Below are positions 25,445 to 32,590 of a DNA stretch of 41,484 nucleotides, one piece after another; position 1 is the first letter of the stretch, and each line of letters starts with the position of its first letter. Under the pieces are notes generated by a model. The model was not told the DNA's origin. It made no database searches and saw only the letters and a list, made by a program, of their open reading frames with translations. The stretch covers positions 1 to 41,484 of IMG/VR virus record IMGVR_UViG_3300045996_001094; one strand, 5' to 3'. Source of the DNA: a virus. The translations under genes and the position numbers were made by a program.

Positions 25445-25999
25445 CTACCCCTGAGAGTTAGGAACGGACAGAGACGACCGAATCGCAGACTCGGCAATGT
25501 CAATCGCCCGCATGTAGGTCGCGCTTGCGTCGTCTTCGTTGTCGAACGTGCCCAAGTAAACCTGCCGCCCGCCCACGCGGATGTTTGATGAGAAGCGGTT
25601 GCCGTTGCGGTGCGCTCCCTGCTTACCAGGGCTGGAGTTCACCTTGTTCCGCAGGTTCTCGCTGATGGTCACATCCCGCAGGTTCTCAATCCGGTTGTTC
25701 CTCCGGTTGCGGTCGATGTGGTCGATGGTGTGTTCCGGCCACTTGCCGTGGTGCATGGCCCACACAATCCGGTGGACGGATGGGCAGATAGGGTGGCCGT
25801 CAATCCGCATCTTGACGCAGAGATAGCCTTTGGGCTCGCTCCGGCCAGCGGGCTTGCCTGCCGACTTCTTTAGGAACGTCAGGTGGTCAGCCGGGCGCTT
25901 GAAGTGATGCGCGGGACGCTCACGCCAGTACAGAACGCCGTCCCGGTACTCAAAGCACTCCCGCAGAAACTCGATGCTGAGCCGATCTTGCGCGGTCAT
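25445..25999 (-). CDS. HNH homing endonuclease with AP2-like domain
   Basis: This 184-residue protein has an HNH_3-type core: SVHRIVWAMHHGKWP, then IDHIDRNRRNNRIENLR. A C-terminal AP2-like DNA-binding segment follows (RFSSNIRVGGRQVYLGTFD, then DDASATYMRA). This is a common free-standing homing endonuclease architecture in phages. It begins in an ATGA overlap with the previous gene, so it was fitted neatly into the operon. Confidence 0.85.
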   Translation of the reverse strand: MTAQDRLSIEFLRECFEYRDGVLYWRERPAHHFKRPADHLTFLKKSAGKPAGRSEPKGYLCVKMRIDGHPICPSVHRIVWAMHHGKWPEHTIDHIDRNRRNNRIENLRDVTISENLRNKVNSSPGKQGAHRNGNRFSSNIRVGGRQVYLGTFDNEDDASATYMRAIDIAESAIRSSLSVPNSQG

Positions 26000-26325
26000 G
26001 CCTTGCCTTCCTTGCCAGCGGCACTTCCCACATGCCCGAAAGCCTGCTGTGCGTGCTCCGGCGTCATGGGTTGCGCTGGGGAAGCGGGAGAGGTGCGCGC
26101 CTCGTACAGATCAGCGACAACCGACAGCAGAGAGATGGCACAGTGCCCGCGTTCCTCGTCCAGAATCGGGTATGCGTGCCCAGCGCCGAGCGTTTCCCCC
26201 ATGATCTGGACGTGGCGCACGCACGGATCGGTGTTGTCCGGAAACCGTCGAGCCGCCTCGATGCGCCGCAGCAGCGCGCCGATGGTCAGCTTGTCGCTGC
26301 GCTCGATGTTCTGACGTTCAGCCAT
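25996..26325 (-). CDS. unknown 109-residue early protein
   Basis: ATG 26325 begins MAERQNIERSDKLTIGALLRR. The helical protein contains DPCVRHVQIMGETL and a Pro/Ala-rich end. It overlaps both neighbours by a few bases. I do not recognise a family. Confidence 0.6.
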   Translation of the reverse strand: MAERQNIERSDKLTIGALLRRIEAARRFPDNTDPCVRHVQIMGETLGAGHAYPILDEERGHCAISLLSVVADLYEARTSPASPAQPMTPEHAQQAFGHVGSAAGKEGKA

Positions 26326-26593
26326 GTGGCGTCTCCTTCTGTGCTTCATGGGTGACTGGAAGGGAAGCGGCATCCTGGTACGCGGCAACCCGGCTCCGCG
26401 CGTCAGCCACTGCTGCCGAAGCGCGTTCACCGATGCCGTTCAACGCGGCGATCCGTGCAAGTTCGTCAATCGCGCCGCAGATGGCGTCGTTCGGATCGAT
26501 CCCTTTGCCGCCGAAGCCAGCTTCTGAGCGGTAGCCGCTGGTGGTGCTGAACGTCAGCCGCACGGTGACGGTCTTGAGCTTGTAATCAGCCAC
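26318..26593 (-). CDS. unknown 91-residue early protein
   Basis: It begins MADYKLKTVTVRLTFSTTSG, a beta strand pair, then a helical, Ala-rich C-terminal half. It starts eight bases inside the previous gene. No motif is recognised. Confidence 0.6.
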   Translation of the reverse strand: MADYKLKTVTVRLTFSTTSGYRSEAGFGGKGIDPNDAICGAIDELARIAALNGIGERASAAVADARSRVAAYQDAASLPVTHEAQKETPHG

Positions 26594-26798
26594 GGCTCAC
26601 CTCCGCCACGCAGGCGGCATCGTCGTTGATGTGGCTCTCACGCAGTCCGCAGGCCGAGCAGGCTTTGCCAGCCGGTGTCATCGTGGGCTCGCCACGGAAC
26701 GGGCAGGGATGCTCCCATTCAGCATCGTCGTCCTCCGTCACGCAGGCGCAGTCCTTGCCCCCGCTCTCTGAGTTGGGAGAGGCTACTGAGCGAGCCAT
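26586..26798 (-). CDS. Cys-rich small protein
   Basis: This 70-residue acidic protein has six cysteines, including ACSACGLRESH and CACVTED, spaced like zinc ligands. It overlaps the SSB-like gene by 16 bases and the next gene by eight. A zinc-binding accessory role is possible; function is unknown. Confidence 0.55.
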   Translation of the reverse strand: MARSVASPNSESGGKDCACVTEDDDAEWEHPCPFRGEPTMTPAGKACSACGLRESHINDDAACVAEVSRG

Positions 26799-27100
26799 TG
26801 CCGACCAGCCAGAGGGTTGCTAAACGGGACGTCATCCATGTCCGGCGCTGCGGATTGGCTGCGGCTCGGTGCCTGCCGCGTGGGCGCTTGACGCTGCGGC
26901 GTCCCTTGGCGCTGCTGGTCTTCCTTCGGCTTGACCGAGAGGGACATGAACTTGCCCTTGGCCCCGTCCTTGATCCAGGCCGACAGCCAGAACTCTTGCC
27001 CGCCCACGTTGATCGAACCCTTGTAGTCCGGGTGATTGTCCGATTCCTTGCGGTCGTTCTTGAACAAAACGCCTCGGTCGGTGTTGTCGTACTGGCTCAT
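26783..27100 (-). CDS. SSB-like protein
   Basis: This 105-residue protein has a beta-rich N-terminal half (GVLFKNDRKESDNHPDYKG, FWLSAWIKDGAKGKFMSLS). A Gln/Pro/Arg-rich linker follows, with DMDDVPF near the C-terminus, echoing the acidic tip of bacterial SSB. It lies next to the annealing protein. Single-strand binding is inferred from this layout and tail; the N-terminal domain is not a recognised OB fold by motif. Confidence 0.5.
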   Translation of the reverse strand: MSQYDNTDRGVLFKNDRKESDNHPDYKGSINVGGQEFWLSAWIKDGAKGKFMSLSVKPKEDQQRQGTPQRQAPTRQAPSRSQSAAPDMDDVPFSNPLAGRQWLAQ

Positions 27101-27612
27101 GATGGCTCCGTCTGGGTTGAAAAGGAAGTGCCGTGCTCCGCGAGCGTTTGGCGAGTCTTGTTGGCGGCGCGTTTTGCGTTTCCGCCCGCGACGTATCGGA
27201 AATTCTTGTTGGGGTTAAGGATGTCCTCGACGGGCCATCCGAGGTACATGCGTTCGCGTAGAGTTCTCCGCTCCAAGCCGACAATGCTCGACCACTCCGT
27301 GAGGCACCGTCGCTCTCCGTTGTGCTCAAGCCAAACGTTGTCGGCCTTGTTTCTCATCTGCGTCTGCTTGTCTGCCCAGCGGCAGTTCGCGGGTTCGTAG
27401 TGGCCGTTCGGGTCGATGCGGTCCAGCGTCATCCCCTCAGGGCGCGCCCCCATGTCGGCGTAGAAGTTCTCAAACAACTGCCAGCGTTCGCAAACCGTGA
27501 TTCCCTTGTCGGCGTAGTACTTCGCCTTGGAGAGCCGCCCAGCGCAGCGGCCCTTCATCGCCTGCCAGGACTTGTACGTAGGCGTTCCGTACATGCCGTG
27601 CTTAGTGCTCAT
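27097..27612 (-). CDS. HNH-like homing-endonuclease-family protein
   Basis: This 171-residue protein has YKSWQAMKGRCAG, ADKGITVCERWQLFENF, DMGARPEGMTLDRI and NGHYEPANCRWA. It is the same block as in the 21370 gene but without that gene's zinc-ribbon N-terminus. The C-terminal half holds an HTH-like segment (LTEWSSIVGLERRTLRERM). It is inserted between the annealing and SSB-like genes with four-base overlaps on both sides. Confidence 0.7.
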   Translation of the reverse strand: MSTKHGMYGTPTYKSWQAMKGRCAGRLSKAKYYADKGITVCERWQLFENFYADMGARPEGMTLDRIDPNGHYEPANCRWADKQTQMRNKADNVWLEHNGERRCLTEWSSIVGLERRTLRERMYLGWPVEDILNPNKNFRYVAGGNAKRAANKTRQTLAEHGTSFSTQTEPS

Positions 27613-28385
27613 GCCGCCGCACCTTCCTTGTTCATCTTCTCCGCTTCGGACGCGATGTATTTCTTGATCGTGGAGCGGGTCTTTGAATCAAGTAATGACC
27701 AGATCGCCGTTTTCTCGGAGTCGTCAAACTTCTCCGCTTCGATCTTTTGGTAGGCAAAGGCGACCTCTCCGGCCTTCACCTTGGCAATGACGACAGAGGC
27801 GAGCATTTCCAGGTACACCTTCCGGTCTTCGTCCTCGATCTCCTCCATCGCCCCCATCGTGGGCGAGCTGCGGAAGCTGCCGGGGATGGGGTCGGGTGCG
27901 GCTTGCGGCTCGTACTGCTCCCGCGCCCATGCGACGTACTTGCTGTCATCCCAGCGGCCCGAGAAGATGTCTCCGGCGAACCCGATGTAGCTGGCGCACT
28001 TCACCAGCGCGTCAGTGACCGACTTCTTGGGCGCGTCCTCGTCTACCAGGAGCGAGCCCTTGCTGGTCTTGTAGACGGCTTTCGTTTGGCCGATCTGCTC
28101 GATCTCGCCGCGCTTGCCGTCAAGCACGTACCAGAAGCGCACTAGGGCAACGTGCAGAACGTCGCTCTCCGACAGGCGCTCCATACGCTCGTTGAGGACC
28201 GTGTAGCCCCATCCGATGCCGCAGGGGCCGAATTCCTCAGTCAGCCGCTGGACGATCCAGTACGGTTTCGGGCTGTTGCCGCCGTACTGCTTGCCGGTAA
28301 TCGGCTTCACCGCTCGCGGATCGGTCACGCAGACTCGATCCCACAGGGCGAAGTTCGGATTGGCTTGCTGTTCGCTCATCATCAA
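27609..28385 (-). CDS. Rad52-like single-strand annealing protein
   Basis: This 258-residue protein has the sequence pattern of Rad52/Sak-type annealing proteins. These show a YWIVQRLTEEFG block, then GWGYTVLNERM, and a later KKSVTDALVKCASYIGF segment like the DALKRAAR motif of the family. A charged C-terminal region follows. AGGAG precedes three successive ATG codons, so the exact start (28385, 28382 or 28379) is open. It would promote phage recombination with the SSB-like protein. Family assignment is from pattern, not alignment. Confidence 0.55.
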   Translation of the reverse strand: MMMSEQQANPNFALWDRVCVTDPRAVKPITGKQYGGNSPKPYWIVQRLTEEFGPCGIGWGYTVLNERMERLSESDVLHVALVRFWYVLDGKRGEIEQIGQTKAVYKTSKGSLLVDEDAPKKSVTDALVKCASYIGFAGDIFSGRWDDSKYVAWAREQYEPQAAPDPIPGSFRSSPTMGAMEEIEDEDRKVYLEMLASVVIAKVKAGEVAFAYQKIEAEKFDDSEKTAIWSLLDSKTRSTIKKYIASEAEKMNKEGAAA

Positions 28386-28439
28386 TCTCCTGTTCCATTT
28401 CCTCTAACCATTGCTGCGCTCGTTGCCATTCGGACATCA

Positions 28440-28691
28440 CTACACCGTCAACGAGAGCCACAGCAGCAGCGGGACCAGCACGACGCAGAGGATCAGGCCG
28501 ACAAGCATCTCGAAAGCCGTCCCTGCCGTCTTCTCTGCGTAGAGAAAGTCGTCTGCGATGTCGTGGCCGTCCTGGATGATTGCGCCGCCGCACCGTTGCT
28601 CGAACAGCGCGTTGGTGCGTCCGGGGCAGTGCTGGTCTGCACAGTCCACACGCTGGCCGCACATGCCGGGGGAAGATCCGCAGTAGCTCAT
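28440..28691 (-). CDS. Cys-rich one-helix membrane protein
   Basis: This 83-residue protein has six cysteines in the first ~35 residues (YCGSSPGMCGQRVDC, HCPG) and one transmembrane helix at the end (about 63-81, MLVGLILCVVLVPLLLW). It overlaps the preceding gene by four bases. The function is unknown. Confidence 0.55.
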   Translation of the reverse strand: MSYCGSSPGMCGQRVDCADQHCPGRTNALFEQRCGGAIIQDGHDIADDFLYAEKTAGTAFEMLVGLILCVVLVPLLLWLSLTV

Positions 28692-28885
28692 TGCTGCCTC
28701 CTTTGCGCTTGCTCGCGCCTGACACGGTTGAACAATTGGCGAATGTCGGTGTCGATAGATCGCGTGTACTTGAACGCGGGATTCATCAGGCCGACGCGAC
28801 CATCAGGGGACGGCTCGTTGACAGCCTCCAGGTGCTCGCCCTTGGCGCGGGCCAGGCTGATGCGGGTGATGCGGTGGGCGTTCAT
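28688..28885 (-). CDS. unknown basic 65-residue protein
   Basis: ATG 28885 begins MNAHRITRISLARAKGEHLE. The small protein is basic with an Arg/Gln-rich C-terminus (RRQQ). It overlaps both neighbours by four bases. No family is recognised; nucleic-acid binding would fit its charge. Confidence 0.55.
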   Translation of the reverse strand: MNAHRITRISLARAKGEHLEAVNEPSPDGRVGLMNPAFKYTRSIDTDIRQLFNRVRREQAQRRQQ

Positions 28886-29325
28886 TGCTGCGGCTCCTTG
28901 AGGGCAGCACGGGCAAGTTCCAGCGCTTGATTGCTGGGCAGCAGGTTGTCCGAAAAGCCGCGACACTCACCGAACGACAGCCAGGCAAGCGACTGCGCCG
29001 TTTCTTTCAGCGCCTCTCTGAGCTGCTGGATTTCAGCGCTACGGGCGGCAGAAGCGGCTTGCCAACCCTGCCAGCAGCCATTGAGATAAATGGCGTGTCC
29101 TGCGTAGCTTTCGCCTACGCGCTCGCGGACGACAAAGGCGCGGTTCTGTTCGTCAGGCTCAAACCACGCTTCAAACGCTTCCCGCTCCCCATCAGAGGGC
29201 GCGGCGCGTTGCCCTAGCGGAGGCTTCCAAAGCTCTGCGTCGTGGTAGGTGAAGCCCAAACTATCCAGAGTCCGCACGGCAGCGCGTGCTTTTTCAGAGG
29301 GCGCGGCCAAATGGTCTTGATTCAC
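28882..29325 (-). CDS. unknown 147-residue early protein
   Basis: Its N-terminal half contains EREAFEAWFEPDEQNRAF and GCWQGWQAAS, a style seen in many uncharacterised phage early proteins. The C-terminal half is helical (IQQLREALKETAQSL). It overlaps its neighbours by four bases. The function is unknown. Confidence 0.6.
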   Translation of the reverse strand: MNQDHLAAPSEKARAAVRTLDSLGFTYHDAELWKPPLGQRAAPSDGEREAFEAWFEPDEQNRAFVVRERVGESYAGHAIYLNGCWQGWQAASAARSAEIQQLREALKETAQSLAWLSFGECRGFSDNLLPSNQALELARAALKEPQQ

Positions 29326-29570
29326 AGCTTCTCCTCCAGTGCTTTGCGCATCGCCTGCAAGCCAGCAAGGACGACTTCTTGCGGGAGCGCGTGAACGAAT
29401 GAAACGGACTGCTTGTCGAAGCTGCCCTTCAGGTCGATGTCCAGCAGGTGCTTCTCGCCCTCATCCCAATCGACATCGGAAACATCGTCAATCGAGCGCA
29501 GCAGGCTCTCCAGCGCTTCCATGTGGTCGATGCGCTGGCGGATCTCGGAGCGGGTCAGAGTGGCGGTCAT
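29322..29570 (-). CDS. unknown 82-residue early protein
   Basis: It begins MTATLTRSEIRQRIDHMEAL, an acidic helical protein (DDVSDVDWDEGEKH). It overlaps its neighbours by four bases. The acidity would allow a protein-binding or DNA-mimic role, but nothing specific is seen. Confidence 0.55.
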   Translation of the reverse strand: MTATLTRSEIRQRIDHMEALESLLRSIDDVSDVDWDEGEKHLLDIDLKGSFDKQSVSFVHALPQEVVLAGLQAMRKALEEKL

Positions 29571-29851
29571 GCGGACTCTCCGGTTGCCTTTGCGATGGCA
29601 GCTCGACCCTTCTCAGTCAAGGCGTAAGCTGTCCACGGGTAGCCGCAGCTGTTGTTCGTCGCGATGTAGCCCTCGTTCACCAGCCGGGTCATGGTGCGAG
29701 CGATGACGATGTTGTCCGTCACCTCGAAGACGCTGAACCGCTTGCGGGCCTGCCTGTCCAACACCGACAGCACTTCACGCAGGTCGCCTTGCTTTCGGCG
29801 CGGCATGTCTTCGATTTCGCTGCTGAACGAGCAGAGGATTGCCGTGCTCAT
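29567..29851 (-). CDS. winged-helix-like early protein
   Basis: This protein of 94 residues runs from ATG 29851 (ATGA overlap). It has REVLSVLDRQARKRFSVFEV, then IARTMTRLVNEGYI and a hairpin leading to YALTEKGRAAI, a clear winged-helix pattern. It probably binds DNA as a small regulator of early genes; its target is unknown. Confidence 0.6.
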   Translation of the reverse strand: MSTAILCSFSSEIEDMPRRKQGDLREVLSVLDRQARKRFSVFEVTDNIVIARTMTRLVNEGYIATNNSCGYPWTAYALTEKGRAAIAKATGESA

Positions 29852-30111
29852 ACCGTCTCCTCCAAGCTCTCCAAAGCCATCTGGCAAAGGCTCTCTTTGA
29901 TGCGCTTTCCAAACAGGGGGAGAAGGTCTACTTCGTTCCCATCGGTGTCTTCTGCAATCGCGCTGCGAAGGTGGGCTTGCGCGGGCCACGATTGCTCATG
30001 GAAGCCGTCGCCGGATGCGCGGTCGTGAGAGAACGTCACTTCGATATCGACACAGCCGCTCGCGCCATCAAGCAGCGCTAAGTCAAGGGTGGTGGTGAAG
30101 GTGCGCGTCAT
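29848..30111 (-). CDS. unknown 87-residue early protein
   Basis: It begins MTRTFTTTLDLALLDGASG and has a beta-rich N-terminal half and a helical C-terminus (KRIKESLCQMALESL). It is coupled to both neighbours by four-base overlaps. No family is recognised. Confidence 0.55.
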   Translation of the reverse strand: MTRTFTTTLDLALLDGASGCVDIEVTFSHDRASGDGFHEQSWPAQAHLRSAIAEDTDGNEVDLLPLFGKRIKESLCQMALESLEETV

Positions 30112-30314
30112 GCACGAACCTCGTTGTTCTCCTCTGTGGCTGCGGCGATTGCCGCCTCGGCGCGGTCAAGGGAGTACAGGATGGGTTTCCCGTCTTTCGC
30201 GTATTCCATATGGACGCGGCGACGGTTCACGATGCGCGTCACGGAGTAATACACGCCACCCTCAAGGGTCAGCGCCTCCCGGATCTGCCAAGGGCCTTGC
30301 GTCTGCTTTGCCAT
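30108..30314 (-). CDS. first gene of the leftward early operon, unknown
   Basis: This 68-residue protein (MAKQTQGPWQIREALTLEGG) has a small beta-hairpin domain and a helical end. AAGGAG precedes ATG 30314. It is the first gene after the left operator/promoter and so would be made first on infection, the place of N or kil-type genes in lambda, though it resembles neither. Confidence 0.6.
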   Translation of the reverse strand: MAKQTQGPWQIREALTLEGGVYYSVTRIVNRRRVHMEYAKDGKPILYSLDRAEAAIAAATEENNEVRA

Positions 30315-30361
30315 GTCTGCCGCTCCTTCTGCCGTGTTTGCGACGTCGTGAGGAGATTGTG

Positions 30362-30440
30362 AGGCATTGCCTTATGCGATGCAATAGGCCAAGCCTTACT
30401 TTCGGACGAACGGCTAATAGGCGACGGCTAACCGTTCGTC
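30362..30440 (-). promoter_or_regulatory. left operator/promoter region
   Basis: Two copies of the operator motif face each other: GACGAACGGCTAA (30405-30417) and CTAACCGTTCGTC (30428-30440). An 11-base palindrome, AGGCATTGCCT, lies at 30362-30372. On the minus strand GACG, 17 bases, then TATTAG mirrors the arrangement at the right promoter, so the leftward start may lie just downstream. The -35 is poor, so the promoter itself is tentative. Confidence 0.5.
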
Positions 30441-30517
30441 GCCTCACTACTGGTCTTTTATCCAGTAATCGGTTAAGGTCGAGCTGCCTAAGGTCGCATC
30501 TTCGGCAAAATGACACC

Positions 30518-30595
30518 AGAGCCCTCAAGCTCTTGCAGTCGCCCCTTCAGTGGGGAACGTGATGCGACCACGGACTGCAAGGCCTTGAGGGCTTT
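30518..30595. repeat. long imperfect inverted repeat
   Basis: Arms 30518-30540 and 30573-30595 pair over 23 bases with about three mismatches (right arm GACTGCAAGGCCTTGAGGGC and on). Inside, GTCGC/GCGAC and CCCC/GGGG can pair further. Either an RNA hairpin or a cruciform is possible. Confidence 0.65.
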
Positions 30596-30924
30596 GCCAT
30601 TCCGTAGGCCGTACTCCGCACGTAGTAGGGGCCGCAAGTGGGGCCGCTCGGAAGGAAACCGCGACACGGTATGGACCGGAGGGCTACAGACGTAGCCAGG
30701 TCACACGGCGCACATCCGTTAAGAATCCGTGGGGCTAGCCTGCACCAGCACGCCCGGGGGTTGTCTCGTTGACAACATGCTGGTCCGCTCTACGCGGTGG
30801 AATCCTCCCTCACCCTCCGCATAGGGGGTAGGGGGAGCCTTTGTGGAATCTTTCCCTATGGCTTTAGAAGGGCCAAAGTAGGGGAAAACCCCGGGCGGCG
30901 CAAAAACGGCGCTTCGCGCGCAGC
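30596..30924. other. rest of the immunity-region spacer
   Basis: There is no gene. Hairpins are seen at 30682-30697 (GGCTAC, AGAC, GTAGCC) and a nested pair at 30744-30784 (ACCAGCA/TGCTGGT outside GTTGTC/GACAAC). On the minus strand GCGC, GCGAA, GCGC then TTTTT (30902-30922) may end the lipoprotein transcript. Confidence 0.45.
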
Positions 30925-31395
30925 CTAGTTGCAGACGGTGCGGGTGCCGAAGCCCCACGGCTGCGAGTTGCAGACCACCGGCTTAGGTGGGGTCAGCATC
31001 TGCTGTAGCTGCTGGAACTGAACGGCGTTCTGCTGCTGCATGATGCCGTTGCGCTGGAGCTGGAGGGCGAAATTGGCGTCAACGTCTCGCCCGGCCACAT
31101 CGGGGCGCACAAACATATACGTCTGCCGCCAGCCGACTGTCTGGCAGGCGTTGAGGCTGAAAATCGCCGCCGTCGCGCCGCTGGCCCACTTGACGTTTGT
31201 GCCCTGGAGCAGCATGCAGCCGCCCTTCTTGAACGTCTCGTCTGCCTGGTAGGTGAGTGTGTACGGCGTCATGCCCATAGGCTGCCCGCCCTGGTACAGG
31301 GTCGCGCCGGGCGGGTCGGACGAGTAGGTTACGTGGATGCCGGTCGCGCAGCCTGTGAGCAGGACAACGCAGGCGGCAGCAATCATGCCTCGCAT
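30925..31395 (-). CDS. lipoprotein, PEGA-like segment (lysogenic conversion candidate)
   Basis: This 156-residue protein has a short signal ending in the lipobox VLLTGC (Cys16). A segment like the PEGA motif follows (YSSDPPGATLYQGGQPMG, then TPYTLTY). The Gln-rich helical C-terminal part contains four cysteines over the mature chain. It lies downstream of the repressor on the same strand, where genes expressed in lysogens occur. Surface change or exclusion of other phages is a reasonable guess, not shown. Confidence 0.65.
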   Translation of the reverse strand: MRGMIAAACVVLLTGCATGIHVTYSSDPPGATLYQGGQPMGMTPYTLTYQADETFKKGGCMLLQGTNVKWASGATAAIFSLNACQTVGWRQTYMFVRPDVAGRDVDANFALQLQRNGIMQQQNAVQFQQLQQMLTPPKPVVCNSQPWGFGTRTVCN

Positions 31396-31437
31396 GGCAA
31401 AGACTCCAAAGCCTCCCGCGAACCGCGCGGGCGCGGA

Positions 31438-31704
31438 CTACATGGCTGTCTGCGAGAAGTCGCCGCGCCGCCTAGCGGCGTACTTGGACAACTTCATTTT
31501 CATTACCGATAGCTCCCCGAGCAGCCGGGTTGGCTCCTCGCGGTAGCGGCCCACGACGCCCATCAGCGGGTCGCCGCGCTCCATCTCCTCCGCAATGTAG
31601 GCGAAGGAGGTCAGTTCACCCTCGTTGGCCCGTTTAAGCAAATCCTCAAGCACGGCGACGACCTTCTCTTGGTGTGCCGCGCTGATCTTCTGAAGTACCA
31701 GCAT
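31438..31704 (-). CDS. unknown 88-residue protein coupled to the repressor
   Basis: This helical protein (MLVLQKISAAHQEKVVAVLE) contains GDPLMGVVGRYREEPTRLLG and a basic C-terminus. Its start lies 59 bases inside the repressor gene's end, so the two are probably translated together from the lysogenic promoter. No family is recognised. Confidence 0.6.
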   Translation of the reverse strand: MLVLQKISAAHQEKVVAVLEDLLKRANEGELTSFAYIAEEMERGDPLMGVVGRYREEPTRLLGELSVMKMKLSKYAARRRGDFSQTAM

Positions 31705-32230
31705 GATTCCCCGATTCGCCGCCTAGTGAATCGAGCCCATACCGCTCCGCTGGGGGTGGCAGGCTCGGGTTAGCGGTCTGCTCATCAGTAGACCCATCCT
31801 TGGCAGGCGGTGCAACCATCACATCGGATGTGTGTCGCCGAGGCGTCAGTCTTGTCATTTGACGCTCCAAATAGGAGCGCAAAAGTTCTGCTCGCCGCGC
31901 AATTTCCGACGCGAATTGTTGCTGTTCAGGGTCGGTAAGAATGCGAAAGTTCTCCAGAAGTTGACGCTCATCATCGGTTAACTCATCAAAGACCTGACCG
32001 GGAACGCGGGCATCGGGGAATGAGCTGAGCCCCCAATGCTCCGGGCCGACCACATCCGAGAAGTAAAGCCACAGCTCCGGCAGGCGGCGCTTGTGGATCG
32101 TCCCCTTGTTGATCCAGTCCTGCACTGAGGGCGGGGAGACATGGAAATGCCGAGCCACATCGGCCAGCCGGACCTTCTTCAGGTCCACGGCCTCACGAAT
32201 CGCTACCCCTAGTTCTTTACCTGTAAGCAT
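31646..32230 (-). CDS. CI-type repressor without peptidase domain
   Basis: This 194-residue protein has an N-terminal HTH (about 3-50, with VRLADVARHFHVSPPSVQDW). A helical middle follows (about 75-125, DELTDDERQLLENFRIL), then a low-complexity, Pro/Ser/Arg-rich end. It is divergent from cro across an 87-base operator region. There is no S24/LexA-type Ala-Gly cleavage site or Ser-Lys dyad, so RecA-driven self-cleavage as in lambda is not expected. Confidence 0.75.
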   Translation of the reverse strand: MLTGKELGVAIREAVDLKKVRLADVARHFHVSPPSVQDWINKGTIHKRRLPELWLYFSDVVGPEHWGLSSFPDARVPGQVFDELTDDERQLLENFRILTDPEQQQFASEIARRAELLRSYLERQMTRLTPRRHTSDVMVAPPAKDGSTDEQTANPSLPPPAERYGLDSLGGESGNHAGTSEDQRGTPREGRRRA

Positions 32231-32242
32231 CGCCTAATGGTC

Positions 32243-32296
32243 GCCGCTCGTCAGACGACTAGGCAATTCCGCATTCCAAGAGTAGACGAGCGTTAG
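32243..32296. promoter_or_regulatory. cI/cro operator sites
   Basis: GCCGCTCGTC (32243-32252) and GACGAGCGTTAG (32285-32296) are variants of the GACGARCGGYTAR motif also seen at 24528, 30405 and 30428. They lie between the divergent repressor and cro genes and are the natural binding sites of CI and Cro. Confidence 0.55.
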
Positions 32297-32316
32297 GCTA
32301 AGCCTCATAATGAGGC
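32283..32316 (+). promoter_or_regulatory. right early promoter with palindrome
   Basis: TAGACG (32283-32288), 17 bases, then CATAAT (32306-32311) form a good sigma70-type promoter. The -35 overlaps an operator site and the -10 lies inside the perfect palindrome GCCTCATAATGAGGC (32302-32316). The expected start of transcription is at or very near the cro ATG at 32318, so the message may have no leader. Confidence 0.55.
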
Positions 32317-32317
32317 A

Positions 32318-32590
32318 ATGGCTAACGAAATTGCAGATGCTGCTGACGACCTCGGAGGGCAGGCTGAGCTTGCTCGAAAGCTCGTCGTCTCCTCCGTCAC
32401 GGTGAATCAGTGGGTGTCCGGTGCCCGCCCCGTTCCGGCCCAACACGCAGCGGCCATCGAGCGTATCAGCGGAGGGCGCTGGGCTGTTGAAAAGCTCTGC
32501 CCGCAAACGCGCTGGGTGCGAGTGAAGGACAGCAAGTGGCCGCATCCAGACGGTCGCCCGCTCATTGATCCGGTCAAGGTTTCCGCCTAA
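32318..32590 (+). CDS. cro: Cro-like/YdaS-type regulator
   Basis: This 90-residue protein has an HTH (about 13-48): GQAELARKLVVSSVTVNQW followed by VPAQHAAAIERISGGRW. This matches the YdaS/Cro-type phage regulators. It is the first rightward early gene, divergent from the repressor, and should compete for the same operators to favour lytic growth. Confidence 0.8.
   Translation: MANEIADAADDLGGQAELARKLVVSSVTVNQWVSGARPVPAQHAAAIERISGGRWAVEKLCPQTRWVRVKDSKWPHPDGRPLIDPVKVSA

Noticed and set aside
28237-28437. Minus-strand frame starting MSEWQRAQQWLEEMEQ
   Set aside because: The first 25 residues look protein-like, but the remainder is the shadow of the annealing-protein gene and there is no stop between. 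A very short gene cannot be excluded but is not supported.
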